Positions 21,501 to 30,130 of a stretch of DNA of 64,000 nt are shown here, piece after piece (the stretch's first letter is position 1; each line of letters opens with the position of its first letter). The stretch lies in assembly GCF_017161405.1 (NCBI RefSeq), contig NZ_CP071051.1:2542001-2606000 (forward strand), in the 5' to 3' direction. This DNA comes from Leucobacter sp. CX169 (GTDB lineage Bacteria; Actinomycetota; Actinomycetes; Actinomycetales; Microbacteriaceae). The position numbers were made by a program, and so were the translations under genes. The notes under the pieces were generated by a model that ran no database searches, was not told the DNA's origin, and was given only the letters and a program-made list of their open reading frames with translations.

Positions 21501-21812
21501 TTAGATCGCCTCGCGGCGGAGCTTGCGGCGTTCGCGTTCGGAGAGGCCGCCCCAGATGCCGAACCGCTCGTCATTCGCGAGCGCGTAGTCGAGGCATTCG
21601 GATCGCACTTCGCAGCCCTCGCAGATGCGCTTGGCCTCGCGGGTCGAACCGCCCTTTTCAGGAAAGAACGCCTCGGGGTCGGTCTGCGCGCAGAGCGCGT
21701 CGCCCTGCCAGGAGAGCGCTTCGTCGTCGATCTCGGGTCGACGCACACCGGGAACGCCGAGTGCGACCGGATCGACAAACCAGTTTGAGGGGACGGGGTG
21801 CTGCTGAGTCAT
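21501..21812 (-). CDS. WhiB-family iron-sulfur transcription factor (WhiB2-like)
   Basis: A 103-residue WhiB protein with the four cluster-binding cysteines C41, C64, C67 and C73 (CEGCEVRSEC), the turn GIWGG at 85-89 and the basic C-terminal DNA-contact segment SERERRKLRR. WhiB proteins carry a 4Fe-4S cluster and act with the primary sigma factor. The neighbourhood (GT2, DUF5719, metallopeptidase-like, DUF3499, manA) fits WhiB2/WhmD, which controls septation, although the subtype is an inference from context. An imperfect palindrome lies upstream (21870-21887). Confidence 0.93.
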   Translation of the reverse strand: MTQQHPVPSNWFVDPVALGVPGVRRPEIDDEALSWQGDALCAQTDPEAFFPEKGGSTREAKRICEGCEVRSECLDYALANDERFGIWGGLSERERRKLRREAI

Positions 21813-21869
21813 GCGGTCCTTTTCCTCTCATCTGGCACATTCCGCCGGTCTGGCGAATCGGCTCCTGCT

Positions 21870-21887
21870 AATTACACCCGTGTGATT
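21870..21887 (-). promoter_or_regulatory. Candidate operator/promoter element upstream of whiB
   Basis: AATTACACCCGTGTGATT is an 18-base palindrome with one mismatched pair, 57-75 bases upstream of the WhiB start, in the short gap before manA. It is A/T-rich compared with its surroundings. Its regulator is unknown. Confidence 0.35.
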
Positions 21888-21936
21888 CGCTCAAGTCAAG
21901 CCGGGGATCGTAAACCCTCAAGTGCGGGTTGAGGAT

Positions 21937-23274
21937 TCACGACACGCTGAGGCTCGAATTTCGGTCCGGCCAGCCCTCGCCCACGGTCGCCAAAAACGCC
22001 TCGCCGGCCCCCGTGAGCACGATGGGCTCGCCCGCCGAAATGTAGAGGGACTGGCCTCGGCGCACGCCCGCGACCTCTTGATAGGTGTCGCTGTCGCGCT
22101 CGACCCGGATGCGACCAGCGGTCGCGACGAGCACCAGCGGGTAGGGCGCCTCGATCGAGATCGACTCGGCGCAGCCGCCCAAGCCGCGTTCGCCGCTCTC
22201 CCCAACACGGGCCCGCATCAGGCGAAAATCCGGCACGGGAGGTTGCCAGACGACCAGGCCACGCACCGAGCTCTCCCCCTCGATTCGCGGGGACTCCAGT
22301 CGATCGGCGTCCATCACGCGGGAGAGTTCGTCAATGTCGACGAGCTTTTCGGTGAGCCCCGCGCGCAGCACGTTGTCGGACGCGGCCATCACCTCGACGC
22401 CGATGCCGCCCAGGTAGGCGTGCAGTTGCCGGGGTTCCAAAAACAGGGCCTCTCCCGGTTCGAGGCGCACGAGGTGCAACAGCATGGAGATCAGGATCCC
22501 GGCGTCGCCCGGGTGAGTCTGGTGGATGGTCGCGATCGCCGAGACCCGCTCGGGGTCGATGTCGAGCACCGGCGCGCCCTCGTCGCTGGCCCCCTCCGGC
22601 TCCGCGATCCTGCCCATCGCCCGCTCGCTCGCTGCGGCGAGCGCGACCGTGGTCTTCCAAACGACCGCCGACACATCCGGGTCGGCGTCGAACATCCAGG
22701 CGAGCGCCTGTCGCCGTGCGCCGGCCGCGTCGCCGCGCCCGTGCAGGCGTTCGGCGAAGGCGGCCAGCAGGTCTCGCCCCTCGCCCGGCGAAAGTACGAG
22801 GGCGAGCGCGTGGAGGTCGCGTCGCACGTCGCGCAGGCGCCGAAACCCGCAGAGCGCGTTCACTCCGTGGCCGAGGGCGACGAGCATTTCGGGCTTGTGG
22901 TTCGCGTCTCGGTAGCGGCGTTCGCGGGCGTCGACCGGCACGCCGTCGGCGTCCTCTGCGGCGAAACCGCGCGCGGCCTGCTCGAGGTTCGGGTGCACCT
23001 GCAGGGAAAGCGGTTGGCCGATGCCCAATATCTTCAACAAGAACGGGAGGTGCGCACCGTCGACGCCGTACCGTTCGGGGTCGCTCTCGATCAAGTCGAT
23101 CAGCGTGTGCACGACGGGGTTCGCGTTCGCCACCTGGGCGGGGCTGCCCGGGTGCGCGCCGAGCCAAAGCTCGGCCTGGGGCTCGCCCGTGGGCGCCACT
23201 CCCAGAATTTCGGGCAGCGCGTTTGCCGACCCCCACGCATACCGCAGCGGGGTGTTCTCGATGAAGACCAGCAC
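21937..23274 (-). CDS. manA: Mannose-6-phosphate isomerase, class I
   Basis: Type I phosphomannose isomerase (about 445 residues), which interconverts fructose-6-phosphate and mannose-6-phosphate and feeds GDP-mannose synthesis. It begins ENTPLRYAWGSANALPEI. It carries the metal-site segment LQVHPNLEQA near residue 95, HKPEMLVAL near 130 and the cupin-type YLGGIGVEVMAASDNVLRAGLT segment, in which Asp and Asn are active-site residues (the stretch spans about 305-326). The GTG at 23274 (VLVFIENT) with GGGAG five bases upstream fits the family start. A TTG at 23295 is an alternative. Confidence 0.9.
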   Translation of the reverse strand: MLVFIENTPLRYAWGSANALPEILGVAPTGEPQAELWLGAHPGSPAQVANANPVVHTLIDLIESDPERYGVDGAHLPFLLKILGIGQPLSLQVHPNLEQAARGFAAEDADGVPVDARERRYRDANHKPEMLVALGHGVNALCGFRRLRDVRRDLHALALVLSPGEGRDLLAAFAERLHGRGDAAGARRQALAWMFDADPDVSAVVWKTTVALAAASERAMGRIAEPEGASDEGAPVLDIDPERVSAIATIHQTHPGDAGILISMLLHLVRLEPGEALFLEPRQLHAYLGGIGVEVMAASDNVLRAGLTEKLVDIDELSRVMDADRLESPRIEGESSVRGLVVWQPPVPDFRLMRARVGESGERGLGGCAESISIEAPYPLVLVATAGRIRVERDSDTYQEVAGVRRGQSLYISAGEPIVLTGAGEAFLATVGEGWPDRNSSLSVS

Positions 23275-23338
23275 TCGCGCTCCCGGACTTGGCAATGCCT
23301 CGCAATTTCAGCGCGTGGCCACGGCCTACACTACCCGT

Positions 23339-24724
23339 ATGGCGGATTCGAAGACCCGACTGGGACTGAGTGCATACGCGGGCACCGTCTTCTTTGTCAC
23401 CCTCGGCGGCAACGGCGTGCGCAACGCCCTCGGCTGGCCCGGTTTCCTCGCGGTAGGCGTCGCTCTGGTCGGCGTCGGGCTCTGGATCATGATCGCCCGC
23501 AAGCCCGAACGTTTTCGCTGGTATCGACTGCCGGCACCCCTGACCCTGTTTCTCGCGCTCGCGCTCGTTTCGGTGGCGTGGTCTGCGTATCGTCCTGAGA
23601 CGCTGCTCGGTAATCTTGCGCAGCTCTCGACCACGCTGCTGGCCCTCGTGCTGGCCTTCACGCTGACCTGGCACGAGGTGCTGCGCACCCTCGGTACCGC
23701 CCTGCGCTTCCTGCTCGGCCTCTCGCTGCTCTTCGAACTCTGGGTCGCGATCTTTGTGCGCGAGCCGCTCCTGCCGTGGTGGATGGACGCGCCCGAGGGC
23801 AAGGTGTCCCCGCTGCTCTATTGGAGTCGCGACCTGTTGTTCAGCGGCGGCCCCATCCAGGGCCTCGTCGCGAGCTCCGTCCTGCTCGGCTTCCTCGGCC
23901 TGCTCGGCGTCATCGTGTTTGCCGTGCAGCTGCGCGCCGGGCTCGTGCGCCCCGCCGCTGGCTGGTTCTGGCTGGCGATCGCATTCCTCACCATCGCGCT
24001 CACCCGCGGAGCCACCGTCACGGTCGCCCTCGCCGCGGTCGTCGTCACCCTGCTCTTCGCGCTCTGGGCGAGGCGGATCGGCCCCGAGCGACGGGTACCC
24101 CTCTACGCGACCGGCACCGCCCTCATCGTCATCGCTGGCGCCGCAACGATTTTCGCGCGCGACTTCGTATTCGGGCTGCTCGGCAAGAGCGGCGACCTCA
24201 CGGGCCGCATGGAAACCTGGCAGAAGGTCGCGGACCTCGCGGCCCAGAAGCCGTGGTTCGGCTGGGGCTGGGTCAGCTACTGGGCACCCTGGGCGGAACC
24301 GTTCAAGAGCCTCGACAAGAAGGTCGGCATCCAGGTGATGAGCGCGCACAACGCGTGGCTCGATGTCTGGCTCCAGCTCGGCATCGTCGGGCTGGTCCTG
24401 TTCGCCATTCTGGTGTTCCTGACCATGTGGCGCGTCTGGTTCCGCGCCATCGACCAGCCGCGGCGTGGCCACGGCGCCCCGCTGCCCTACGCCACGTCGG
24501 CGCTGTTCCCGTTCCTCATCGTGATCGCCTTGCTGGTGCAGTCGCTCACCGAGAGCAGGATCCTGGTGGAGGGCGGTTGGCTGTTGCTCGTCCTCTTCGC
24601 GGTGAAGTCAAAGACCGACTACGAGGTGCCCTCACAGCTCGGCGAACCGCAGGCATTGCCGTGGCGGCGCGTGCCCCTCAGTCGCGACAGTCGCCCCACT
24701 GCTGGCAACCACTCCGTCAGATAA
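23339..24724 (+). CDS. O-antigen ligase/polymerase-family membrane protein
   Basis: A 461-residue protein with about ten to twelve hydrophobic helices and a large polar loop near the C-terminal third containing GRMETWQKVADLAAQKPWFG and HNAWLDVWLQLGIVGL. These are hallmarks of the Wzy_C/RfaL O-antigen ligase superfamily, which transfers or polymerises lipid-linked glycans outside the membrane. In Gram-positives such proteins are thought to ligate or polymerise surface polysaccharide. The ATG at 23339 is chosen because the upstream open frame runs antisense through manA. It is divergent from manA and not in the main polysaccharide locus. Confidence 0.85.
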   Translation: MADSKTRLGLSAYAGTVFFVTLGGNGVRNALGWPGFLAVGVALVGVGLWIMIARKPERFRWYRLPAPLTLFLALALVSVAWSAYRPETLLGNLAQLSTTLLALVLAFTLTWHEVLRTLGTALRFLLGLSLLFELWVAIFVREPLLPWWMDAPEGKVSPLLYWSRDLLFSGGPIQGLVASSVLLGFLGLLGVIVFAVQLRAGLVRPAAGWFWLAIAFLTIALTRGATVTVALAAVVVTLLFALWARRIGPERRVPLYATGTALIVIAGAATIFARDFVFGLLGKSGDLTGRMETWQKVADLAAQKPWFGWGWVSYWAPWAEPFKSLDKKVGIQVMSAHNAWLDVWLQLGIVGLVLFAILVFLTMWRVWFRAIDQPRRGHGAPLPYATSALFPFLIVIALLVQSLTESRILVEGGWLLLVLFAVKSKTDYEVPSQLGEPQALPWRRVPLSRDSRPTAGNHSVR

Positions 24725-24800
24725 TTGCCCGCGGCCGCTCAGCAGAGGCGTGACAAGATAGAGCCCACTGCCACCGCGCGATCGAACGGCCACGGAATCC

Positions 24801-25199
24801 ATGCACCTCACCACCCAGCGTCTCCTCGAGCTTCGCGCTGATGCGCGCCTCGAGCGAACCACGATGATGGAAACCCGGGGACGCCACGGAGAAGACCCGG
24901 CGGTCTCGATGGAGCAGATGTCGAGCATCGACGGGATTGTGGTGCTCAATTTGCGCGACGAGCTGCTCGAGCAGGACGGGAAGCTCGCCGAGTTCAACAT
25001 CACACGGCTCATGGGCCGCGTCCCGGGGCCCGACGGCGAGAAGTATGCGCACATGGCCGATCAGGTCGAGTTCGAGATCCTGCGCGAGATCGCGCTGGAC
25101 TGCCCGCCGCTGACGCAGGCCGTGTGGGAGCTCGCGGGCAGGTTGCGTGTGGTCGGCGCCCAGACGGAGCCCGAGGCAGGGGCCGAGGCACAGCGCTAG
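24801..25199 (+). CDS. Hypothetical protein
   Basis: A 132-residue soluble, acidic protein of unknown family, starting MHLTTQRLLELRADARLE. The N-terminal half is predicted helical with paired Met-rich stretches (TTMMETRGRHG, SMEQMSSIDG). A compact segment DGIVVLNLRDELLEQDGKL and QVEFEILREIALDCPPL follow. No signal peptide, membrane segment or known motif is visible. Codon use is like that of neighbouring real genes, and it lies 76 bases after the ligase-family gene in the same direction, so it is probably expressed. I do not recognise a function. Confidence 0.6.
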   Translation: MHLTTQRLLELRADARLERTTMMETRGRHGEDPAVSMEQMSSIDGIVVLNLRDELLEQDGKLAEFNITRLMGRVPGPDGEKYAHMADQVEFEILREIALDCPPLTQAVWELAGRLRVVGAQTEPEAGAEAQR

Positions 25200-25215
25200 C
25201 GCCCCGGCCCTCCCG

Positions 25216-26226
25216 CTATGCGGCGGGGACCGGATCCGGTTCCGTCACCGCTTTCTTGCCGAGCCTCGCCCACGACTTTCGAATCATCTTCTGAATCGAG
25301 CTGTCGAGCGCAACCGCGACGATGAGGGTCGCACCGACCAGGATGGTCTGCAGGAATGGCGACGCCTGCATGAAGACGAGGCCAGCGCGCAGCACGCGGA
25401 AGAAGAGCAGGCCCGCGACGACACCGCTGATGCGCCCGACGCCACCCTCGAACGCGACGCCGCCGAGCAGCACCACGGTCAGCGCCTCGAGCTCGAGGCC
25501 GCTGCCAATGTTCGGGTTTGCCGACTGCACCTTCGCCGAGAGCATCATGCCGGCCAGCGCCGCGAACGCGCCGCTCGCGACGAAGAGCAGAAAGCGCGAG
25601 CGCTCGACGCGCACGCCCATCAGGCGCGCGGCACGCTGGTTGCCGCCGATGGCCTTGATCTCTTTGCCGAACTTCGTGTGGTTCAAGACGTACCAGCCAA
25701 GTGCGACGACAATCACGAGCAGGACAATCTGAATTGGCACGGGGCCGACCTTCATGGTGCCGATCGCGCGGAAGCTCTCGGGGAGGTCCGAGCGGGGAAT
25801 CGTGCGCCCGCCCGACATCATGAGGGCGAAGCCTCCCCAGACGCTCAGGGCTCCCAGGGTGACCACAAACGAGTTCAGCCCGAGGTACGAGATGAGGAAG
25901 CCATTGAGCGCGCCGGCGACGATGCCGGTGGCGATCGCCGCGGCGAAGCCGAGCAGGGCCGATCCGGTGCTCGCCATCGTCAGGCCACCCATGACCCCCG
26001 CTGCGGAGGCAATCGAGCCGACGGACAGATCGATCGTGCCGGACATGATGAGGAAGGCCGCGGGGATCGCGATGAGCCCGAGCTCCGCGGCCTGCATCAG
26101 GATGCTCTGGCCGTTCGCGAAGGTGAAGAAGTTGGGGCGCAGGATGGAAAAGACCGCGATCAGCACGACCAGCGCGAGGAAGATGCCGTTCTTGGCGGCG
26201 AAGATCTTGAGGCGTTCGGTGTTCAT
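25216..26226 (-). CDS. CUT2-type sugar ABC transporter permease (RbsC-like)
   Basis: A 336-residue permease of the branched-chain/ribose (BPD_transp_2) family with about nine to ten hydrophobic segments and the family signature MSGTIDLSVGSIASAAGV near residue 60. The cytoplasmic coupling loop is TKFGKEIKAIGGNQRAARLMG (about residues 190-211). The ATG at 26226 gives MNTERLKIF. The open frame continues upstream only because it overlaps the ATPase gene antisense-free end. It is the last gene of the binding-protein, ATPase, permease operon. Confidence 0.92.
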   Translation of the reverse strand: MNTERLKIFAAKNGIFLALVVLIAVFSILRPNFFTFANGQSILMQAAELGLIAIPAAFLIMSGTIDLSVGSIASAAGVMGGLTMASTGSALLGFAAAIATGIVAGALNGFLISYLGLNSFVVTLGALSVWGGFALMMSGGRTIPRSDLPESFRAIGTMKVGPVPIQIVLLVIVVALGWYVLNHTKFGKEIKAIGGNQRAARLMGVRVERSRFLLFVASGAFAALAGMMLSAKVQSANPNIGSGLELEALTVVLLGGVAFEGGVGRISGVVAGLLFFRVLRAGLVFMQASPFLQTILVGATLIVAVALDSSIQKMIRKSWARLGKKAVTEPDPVPAA

Positions 26227-26243
26227 CAGGGTGTGTCTTTCTG

Positions 26244-27719
26244 TCAAGAGCGGGCGGTGACGCCGAGCGAAAGGAGTGAGGCGAGCAGTTCCTCGTTGAA
26301 GGCGGCCGAGCGGGGGAGCTCGCTGAGGCTGTCGCCGAGCAGCGTGTAGGCGCGATCGCACATCGAGGCGATTTCGTCAGACTCGCTCGAGGCGACGATG
26401 ACCGCGGCGCCCCGGCTGGCCGCCGCTCTCGCGGCCTCGACGATGTCGAGTTTGGCGCCGACGTCGACGCCCTGCGTCGGCTGGGCAAGGATCAGGAGGG
26501 TGGGTTCGGAGGGGTAGAGCCAGCGAGCGAGCAGGTGCTTTTGCCGGTTGCCGCCCGAGAACTGCGAGACCTCGGCCTCGCCGAGCGGGCCGCGAATGTC
26601 GAGCGCCTCGCGGGCCTTCGCGTAGACCTCGGCGCCGGACTTCGCCGACACCCACCAGCCGCGGGCGCGAGTGGCGCCGTACCAGGGCAGCATCACGTTG
26701 TCGATGGCGGTCTCCGAGCCGATCAACCCCTCGGTGTCGCGGTCCGGCGGCACATAGAACACGTGCTGGGCGATGGCATCCGCCGGGCTCGAGAACCGTG
26801 CGGGCGTGCCGCACAGCTCGTACTCCAGCGCATCCTTGGCCGCGGCGCCCGCGAGTTGCGCGGCGAGGTGGAACTGCTCGCCGCCGGCCATGCCGAAGAG
26901 CCCGACGACCTCGCCCGAGCGGGCCGTGATCGGGCCGCCCGGCGTATCGACGCGCAGGATCTCGGCCCCGGGGGCCACGTGCTCGAAGTCGAGCGAGCGC
27001 AGGTCGGGGACGAGCGCCTCGGCGAGTTTCGCCGGAGTGAAGTCGGTCGATGGCGCGTCCACGACGAGCCTGCCGCCGCGCAGCACCACGACGCGCGTGC
27101 AGACCTCCATGATGTCGGGCAGGCGGTGTGACACGTACAGCACGGCGACCCCCTCTGCCGCGAAGCGCTGGATGAGCGCGTGCAGCGCGTCCGTCTCGGC
27201 CTTGCCCAGCGCTGCGGTGGGTTCGTCGAGCAGCAACACCTTCATCTCGCCCGCAAGCATGCCGCGCGCGAGGTCGACGAGCTGGCGCTCGCCCAGGCTC
27301 AGCGCCTCGACCGGCATGTCCAAGGGCAGGTCGGCCCCCACTGCGCGAAGCGCCTCCCCCGCCCGCTCCCGACGCTCCGCGGAACGCAGCGTGGGGCGGG
27401 CGAGGAAGAGGTTCTCCAACACGGACATGTTCGGAGCCAGCGCGGGTTCCTGGTAGATCACGGTGATGCCGTGCTGCGCGGCGACCCGCGGGCTCAGCTT
27501 GCCCGACACCGGCACCCCATCGATCGAATAGCCACCGCTCGTTGCCTCGATCACCCCGGTGGTGACGTTGAAGAGCGTGCTCTTCCCGGCACCGTTGTGG
27601 CCGAGCAGGCCGACGATCTCGCCGGGCTTCACTGCGAAGGAGACATCTTCCAACGCGCGCGTCGCCCCAAAGTCGACCGTGATGCCATCAAACGCGATTC
27701 GCTCTGCTGCGTGCACCAT
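26244..27719 (-). CDS. CUT2-type ABC transporter ATP-binding protein, two ATPase domains (RbsA-like)
   Basis: A 491-residue tandem-domain ATPase. Domain 1 has Walker A GHNGAGKST (near residue 38), the signature LSLGERQLVDLARGML and Walker B KVLLLDEPTAALG. Domain 2 has a degenerate Walker A (GLFGMAGGEQF), the signature SQFSGGNRQKHLLARWL and LILAQPTQGVDV. This asymmetry is usual in RbsA/MglA proteins, where the second site is weak. It powers import together with the adjacent permease and binding lipoprotein, with gaps of 17 and 35 bases. Confidence 0.92.
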   Translation of the reverse strand: MVHAAERIAFDGITVDFGATRALEDVSFAVKPGEIVGLLGHNGAGKSTLFNVTTGVIEATSGGYSIDGVPVSGKLSPRVAAQHGITVIYQEPALAPNMSVLENLFLARPTLRSAERRERAGEALRAVGADLPLDMPVEALSLGERQLVDLARGMLAGEMKVLLLDEPTAALGKAETDALHALIQRFAAEGVAVLYVSHRLPDIMEVCTRVVVLRGGRLVVDAPSTDFTPAKLAEALVPDLRSLDFEHVAPGAEILRVDTPGGPITARSGEVVGLFGMAGGEQFHLAAQLAGAAAKDALEYELCGTPARFSSPADAIAQHVFYVPPDRDTEGLIGSETAIDNVMLPWYGATRARGWWVSAKSGAEVYAKAREALDIRGPLGEAEVSQFSGGNRQKHLLARWLYPSEPTLLILAQPTQGVDVGAKLDIVEAARAAASRGAAVIVASSESDEIASMCDRAYTLLGDSLSELPRSAAFNEELLASLLSLGVTARS

Positions 27720-27754
27720 CGTGATCCCTTCGATACTTCCCGATACTCCCGCTA

Positions 27755-28741
27755 CTACTGGTTCGCCAGCAAGAACTTATCGGCGTTCTCGCTGGTCACG
27801 AGGGTCACGTCGACGATCTTGTTCTCAAGGGGCTTGCCCTCAGCCGCGTCAATGAGCATCTGCGCGTTCGCCTCGGCGATGCCGCGTGCGGGCGCGAGGT
27901 AGATGAAGCGCCAGAAGGAGTTCTTTTCCTTGACGATCTCGAGCTCGGCATCGGTCCCGTCAAGGTTGGCCAGCAGAATCCCGTCGTCGGTCGGCGAGAC
28001 GCCTGAGTCGATGAGCGCCTGGTAGGCACCGAGCGCCGGGTCGTTCGCGATTGCGAGCCAGACCTTGGTGTTCGGGAAGGCGTTCAGCTGGTTCTGAGCC
28101 GCGGCGTAGCCGTCATCGAGATTCAGCACCGACTGCTCGTTGATGTTCAGGTTGAGACCTGCAGCGTCGAGGGCTTCCATCATGCCCTCGCCGCGCAGGC
28201 GACCCAGGTCGGTGTCGGGGTACCCGAGGAAGGCGACGTCGACCTGCTCGTCGCCGTACTTCTCCTTGATCCACTTCGCGGCTTCCTCGCCCGCCTTCGT
28301 GCCGTCGGCCTTGTGGTCGAGTGCCACCGAAGCCTTCACGCCGTCCCAGGTGCTGCCGTAACCGAGCACCGGAATGCCGGCGTCGCTCGCCTGCTGGGTG
28401 ACGGCGACCAGCGCGTCCGACTGGACGGGGTAGCCCATGATGGCCTTGATATCGCCGCGGACGAGCCAGGACTCCCAGTCCTGAACCTGGGTCTGGGCAT
28501 TCCACTTCGGATCGTCAGTGACGAACTCGTAGCCGGCGTCGGTAACGACCGTCTCCATGAACGGGAGCATGTCGTTCCAGATCTGGATGTCGAGGCCGGC
28601 AAAGCTCATGGCCACGGCGCCCTTCGACGCGGCCGCGCCGTCGCCGCTGCCCGAGTCTGCACTCGAGGCGCAGCCGCCGAGGGCGAGCGCTGCCGCCGAA
28701 GTGAGGGCGATTGCGCCCAAGACTTTACGCATGCGATTCAT
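27755..28741 (-). CDS. CUT2-type ABC transporter substrate-binding lipoprotein
   Basis: A 328-residue lipoprotein with signal peptide and lipobox LALGGC, followed by a Ser/Gly linker and a periplasmic-binding-protein type 1 (Peripla_BP_4) fold. Segments include WESWLVRGDIKAIMGYPVQ, ALVAVTQQASDAGIPVLGY, VDVAFLGYPDTDLGRLRGEG and WLAIANDPALGAYQAL. The ligand is unknown: the nearest functional clue is the divergent deacetylase-family gene. The ATG at 28741 has AGGAGT seven bases upstream. It is first in the transporter operon, with a repeat-rich control region before it. Confidence 0.9.
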   Translation of the reverse strand: MNRMRKVLGAIALTSAAALALGGCASSADSGSGDGAAASKGAVAMSFAGLDIQIWNDMLPFMETVVTDAGYEFVTDDPKWNAQTQVQDWESWLVRGDIKAIMGYPVQSDALVAVTQQASDAGIPVLGYGSTWDGVKASVALDHKADGTKAGEEAAKWIKEKYGDEQVDVAFLGYPDTDLGRLRGEGMMEALDAAGLNLNINEQSVLNLDDGYAAAQNQLNAFPNTKVWLAIANDPALGAYQALIDSGVSPTDDGILLANLDGTDAELEIVKEKNSFWRFIYLAPARGIAEANAQMLIDAAEGKPLENKIVDVTLVTSENADKFLLANQ

Positions 28742-28806
28742 CTCAATGACTCCTTTGTCTGTGATGGGTGGCTGCCCGGCAGCCAACCTGGGGCGATTCG
28801 TGCAGC

Positions 28807-28906
28807 GTTGACCATACGAACACAGTCAACGTCGTTTAGTCAACAATTCTCCAACTTCAATGTTGATTCGTTACTTTCTCCACCAAAACACTCGTGAATT
28901 GTTAAC
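28807..28906. promoter_or_regulatory. Candidate shared operator region, importer operon / deacetylase
   Basis: The 252-base divergent gap between the binding-protein and deacetylase genes is A/T-rich and full of related words: GTTGAC (28807-28812) facing GTCAAC (28825-28830), AGTCAAC twice (28824-28830 and 28838-28844, 14 bases apart), TCAACAATTC (28840-28849) and its near complement GAATTGTTAAC (28896-28906). Such spaced half-sites suggest a dimeric or multimeric repressor. The nearby Lrp/AsnC protein is one candidate. Confidence 0.45.
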
Positions 28907-28993
28907 AGATCTGGGTTATCGTTGCACCCACCGGCGGCCCGCCATTTGGCTGGGTCGCGGAAAATCGACACATTTCTTGGGAAGGACCTCGCA

Positions 28994-30130
28994 ATGACGC
29001 GAAAGACTGGCTACATCTGGCACGAGCAGTACGCCTGGCACGACACCGGCACGCACGCGGGAGTATTCCCCTCCGGCGGGCACGTCCAGCCGCTCGCCAA
29101 CTTCGAGAGCCCAGAGTCAAAAGCCCGCATGGCAAGTCTGGTCGAGGTCTCGGGCATGATCAACAACCTGACCCGCATCAAGGCCACCCCGGTCACCGAT
29201 GAGGACCTGCTGCGCGTGCACACCCCCGAGCACATCGAGCGCATTCGTACCCAGTCCGACACGACGGGAGGCGACGCCGGTGACGGCTTCTCCCCCTTCG
29301 GCCGCGGTTCGTTTGAGCTCGCAAAGCTCGCAGCGGGCGGCACGCTCGCCGCCGCTGAGGCAGTGCTGGCCGGCGAGGTCGACAACGCATACGCGCTCGT
29401 GCGCCCGCCCGGGCACCACGCCGAGCCCGACCAGGGGCGCGGATACTGCCTGTTTGCCAACGTCCCCGTCACCATCGAGTCGCTGCGCGCCCGCGGCCTC
29501 GTGCAGCGAGTCGCGATCTTTGACTACGACGTGCACCACGGCAACGGCGCGCAAAAGATCTACTGGGAAGACCCGAACGTGCTCACCATCTCGGTGCACC
29601 AGGATCGCCTCTTCCCGGTCGACTCGGGCATGGCAGACGAGCAGGGCGGTGGCGCCGGCCTCGGCACCAACATCAACATCCCGCTGCCCGCGGGCTCAGG
29701 CGACGGCGCCTACTGGTCGGTTGTCGAAGAGGTGGTGGCCCCGGCAATTCGCGCGTTCCAGCCCGACCTCATCATCGTCTCGAGCGGCTTTGACCCGTCG
29801 GCGATGGACCCGCTCGGGCGCATGAGCGTCACCTCGGGCGGCTTCCGCGGCATGGCCGAGCGCCTCGTGGGACTCGCCGCCGACGTCTGTGACGGGAAGA
29901 TCATCTTCTCGCACGAGGGCGGGTACTCCCCCGTACATGTGCCGTTCTGCGGCATCGCGGTCCTTGAAGCTTTGAGCGGCGTCGAGTCGGGCGTGCAGGA
30001 TCCCGTGAACATCACCGTCGGCCAGTCGCCAACTCGCGAGATCCTGGCGCACCAGACGGAGGTCATTCAGCAGTCGGCCGAACTCGCCCGAGCGCTTGGA
30101 CTCGTTATAGCGGACCAGTCGCCCCGGTAA
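28994..30130 (+). CDS. Histone deacetylase/acetylpolyamine amidohydrolase family protein (class II)
   Basis: A 378-residue arginase/deacetylase-fold enzyme with all catalytic elements: charge-relay pair His141-His142 (PPGHHAEPDQGRGYC), zinc ligands Asp179 and His181 (FDYDVHHGNG) and Asp267 (SSGFDPSAMDPLGRM), and the transition-state Tyr311 (EGGYS). Bacterial members hydrolyse acetylated polyamines, acylated amines or similar amides; the real substrate is unknown. The ATG at 28994 has GAAGGA seven bases upstream. It is divergent from the CUT2 importer operon, so the importer may bring in an acetylated sugar or amine for this enzyme. Its 3' end overlaps the regulator gene by 26 bases, tail to tail. 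Confidence 0.9.
   Translation: MTRKTGYIWHEQYAWHDTGTHAGVFPSGGHVQPLANFESPESKARMASLVEVSGMINNLTRIKATPVTDEDLLRVHTPEHIERIRTQSDTTGGDAGDGFSPFGRGSFELAKLAAGGTLAAAEAVLAGEVDNAYALVRPPGHHAEPDQGRGYCLFANVPVTIESLRARGLVQRVAIFDYDVHHGNGAQKIYWEDPNVLTISVHQDRLFPVDSGMADEQGGGAGLGTNINIPLPAGSGDGAYWSVVEEVVAPAIRAFQPDLIIVSSGFDPSAMDPLGRMSVTSGGFRGMAERLVGLAADVCDGKIIFSHEGGYSPVHVPFCGIAVLEALSGVESGVQDPVNITVGQSPTREILAHQTEVIQQSAELARALGLVIADQSPR

Noticed and set aside
22331-24472. Long minus-strand open frame of 713 residues across manA and the ligase gene
   Set aside because: It is a high-GC shadow with very charged low-complexity content. Real genes in other frames (manA, the O-antigen ligase family) account for the region.
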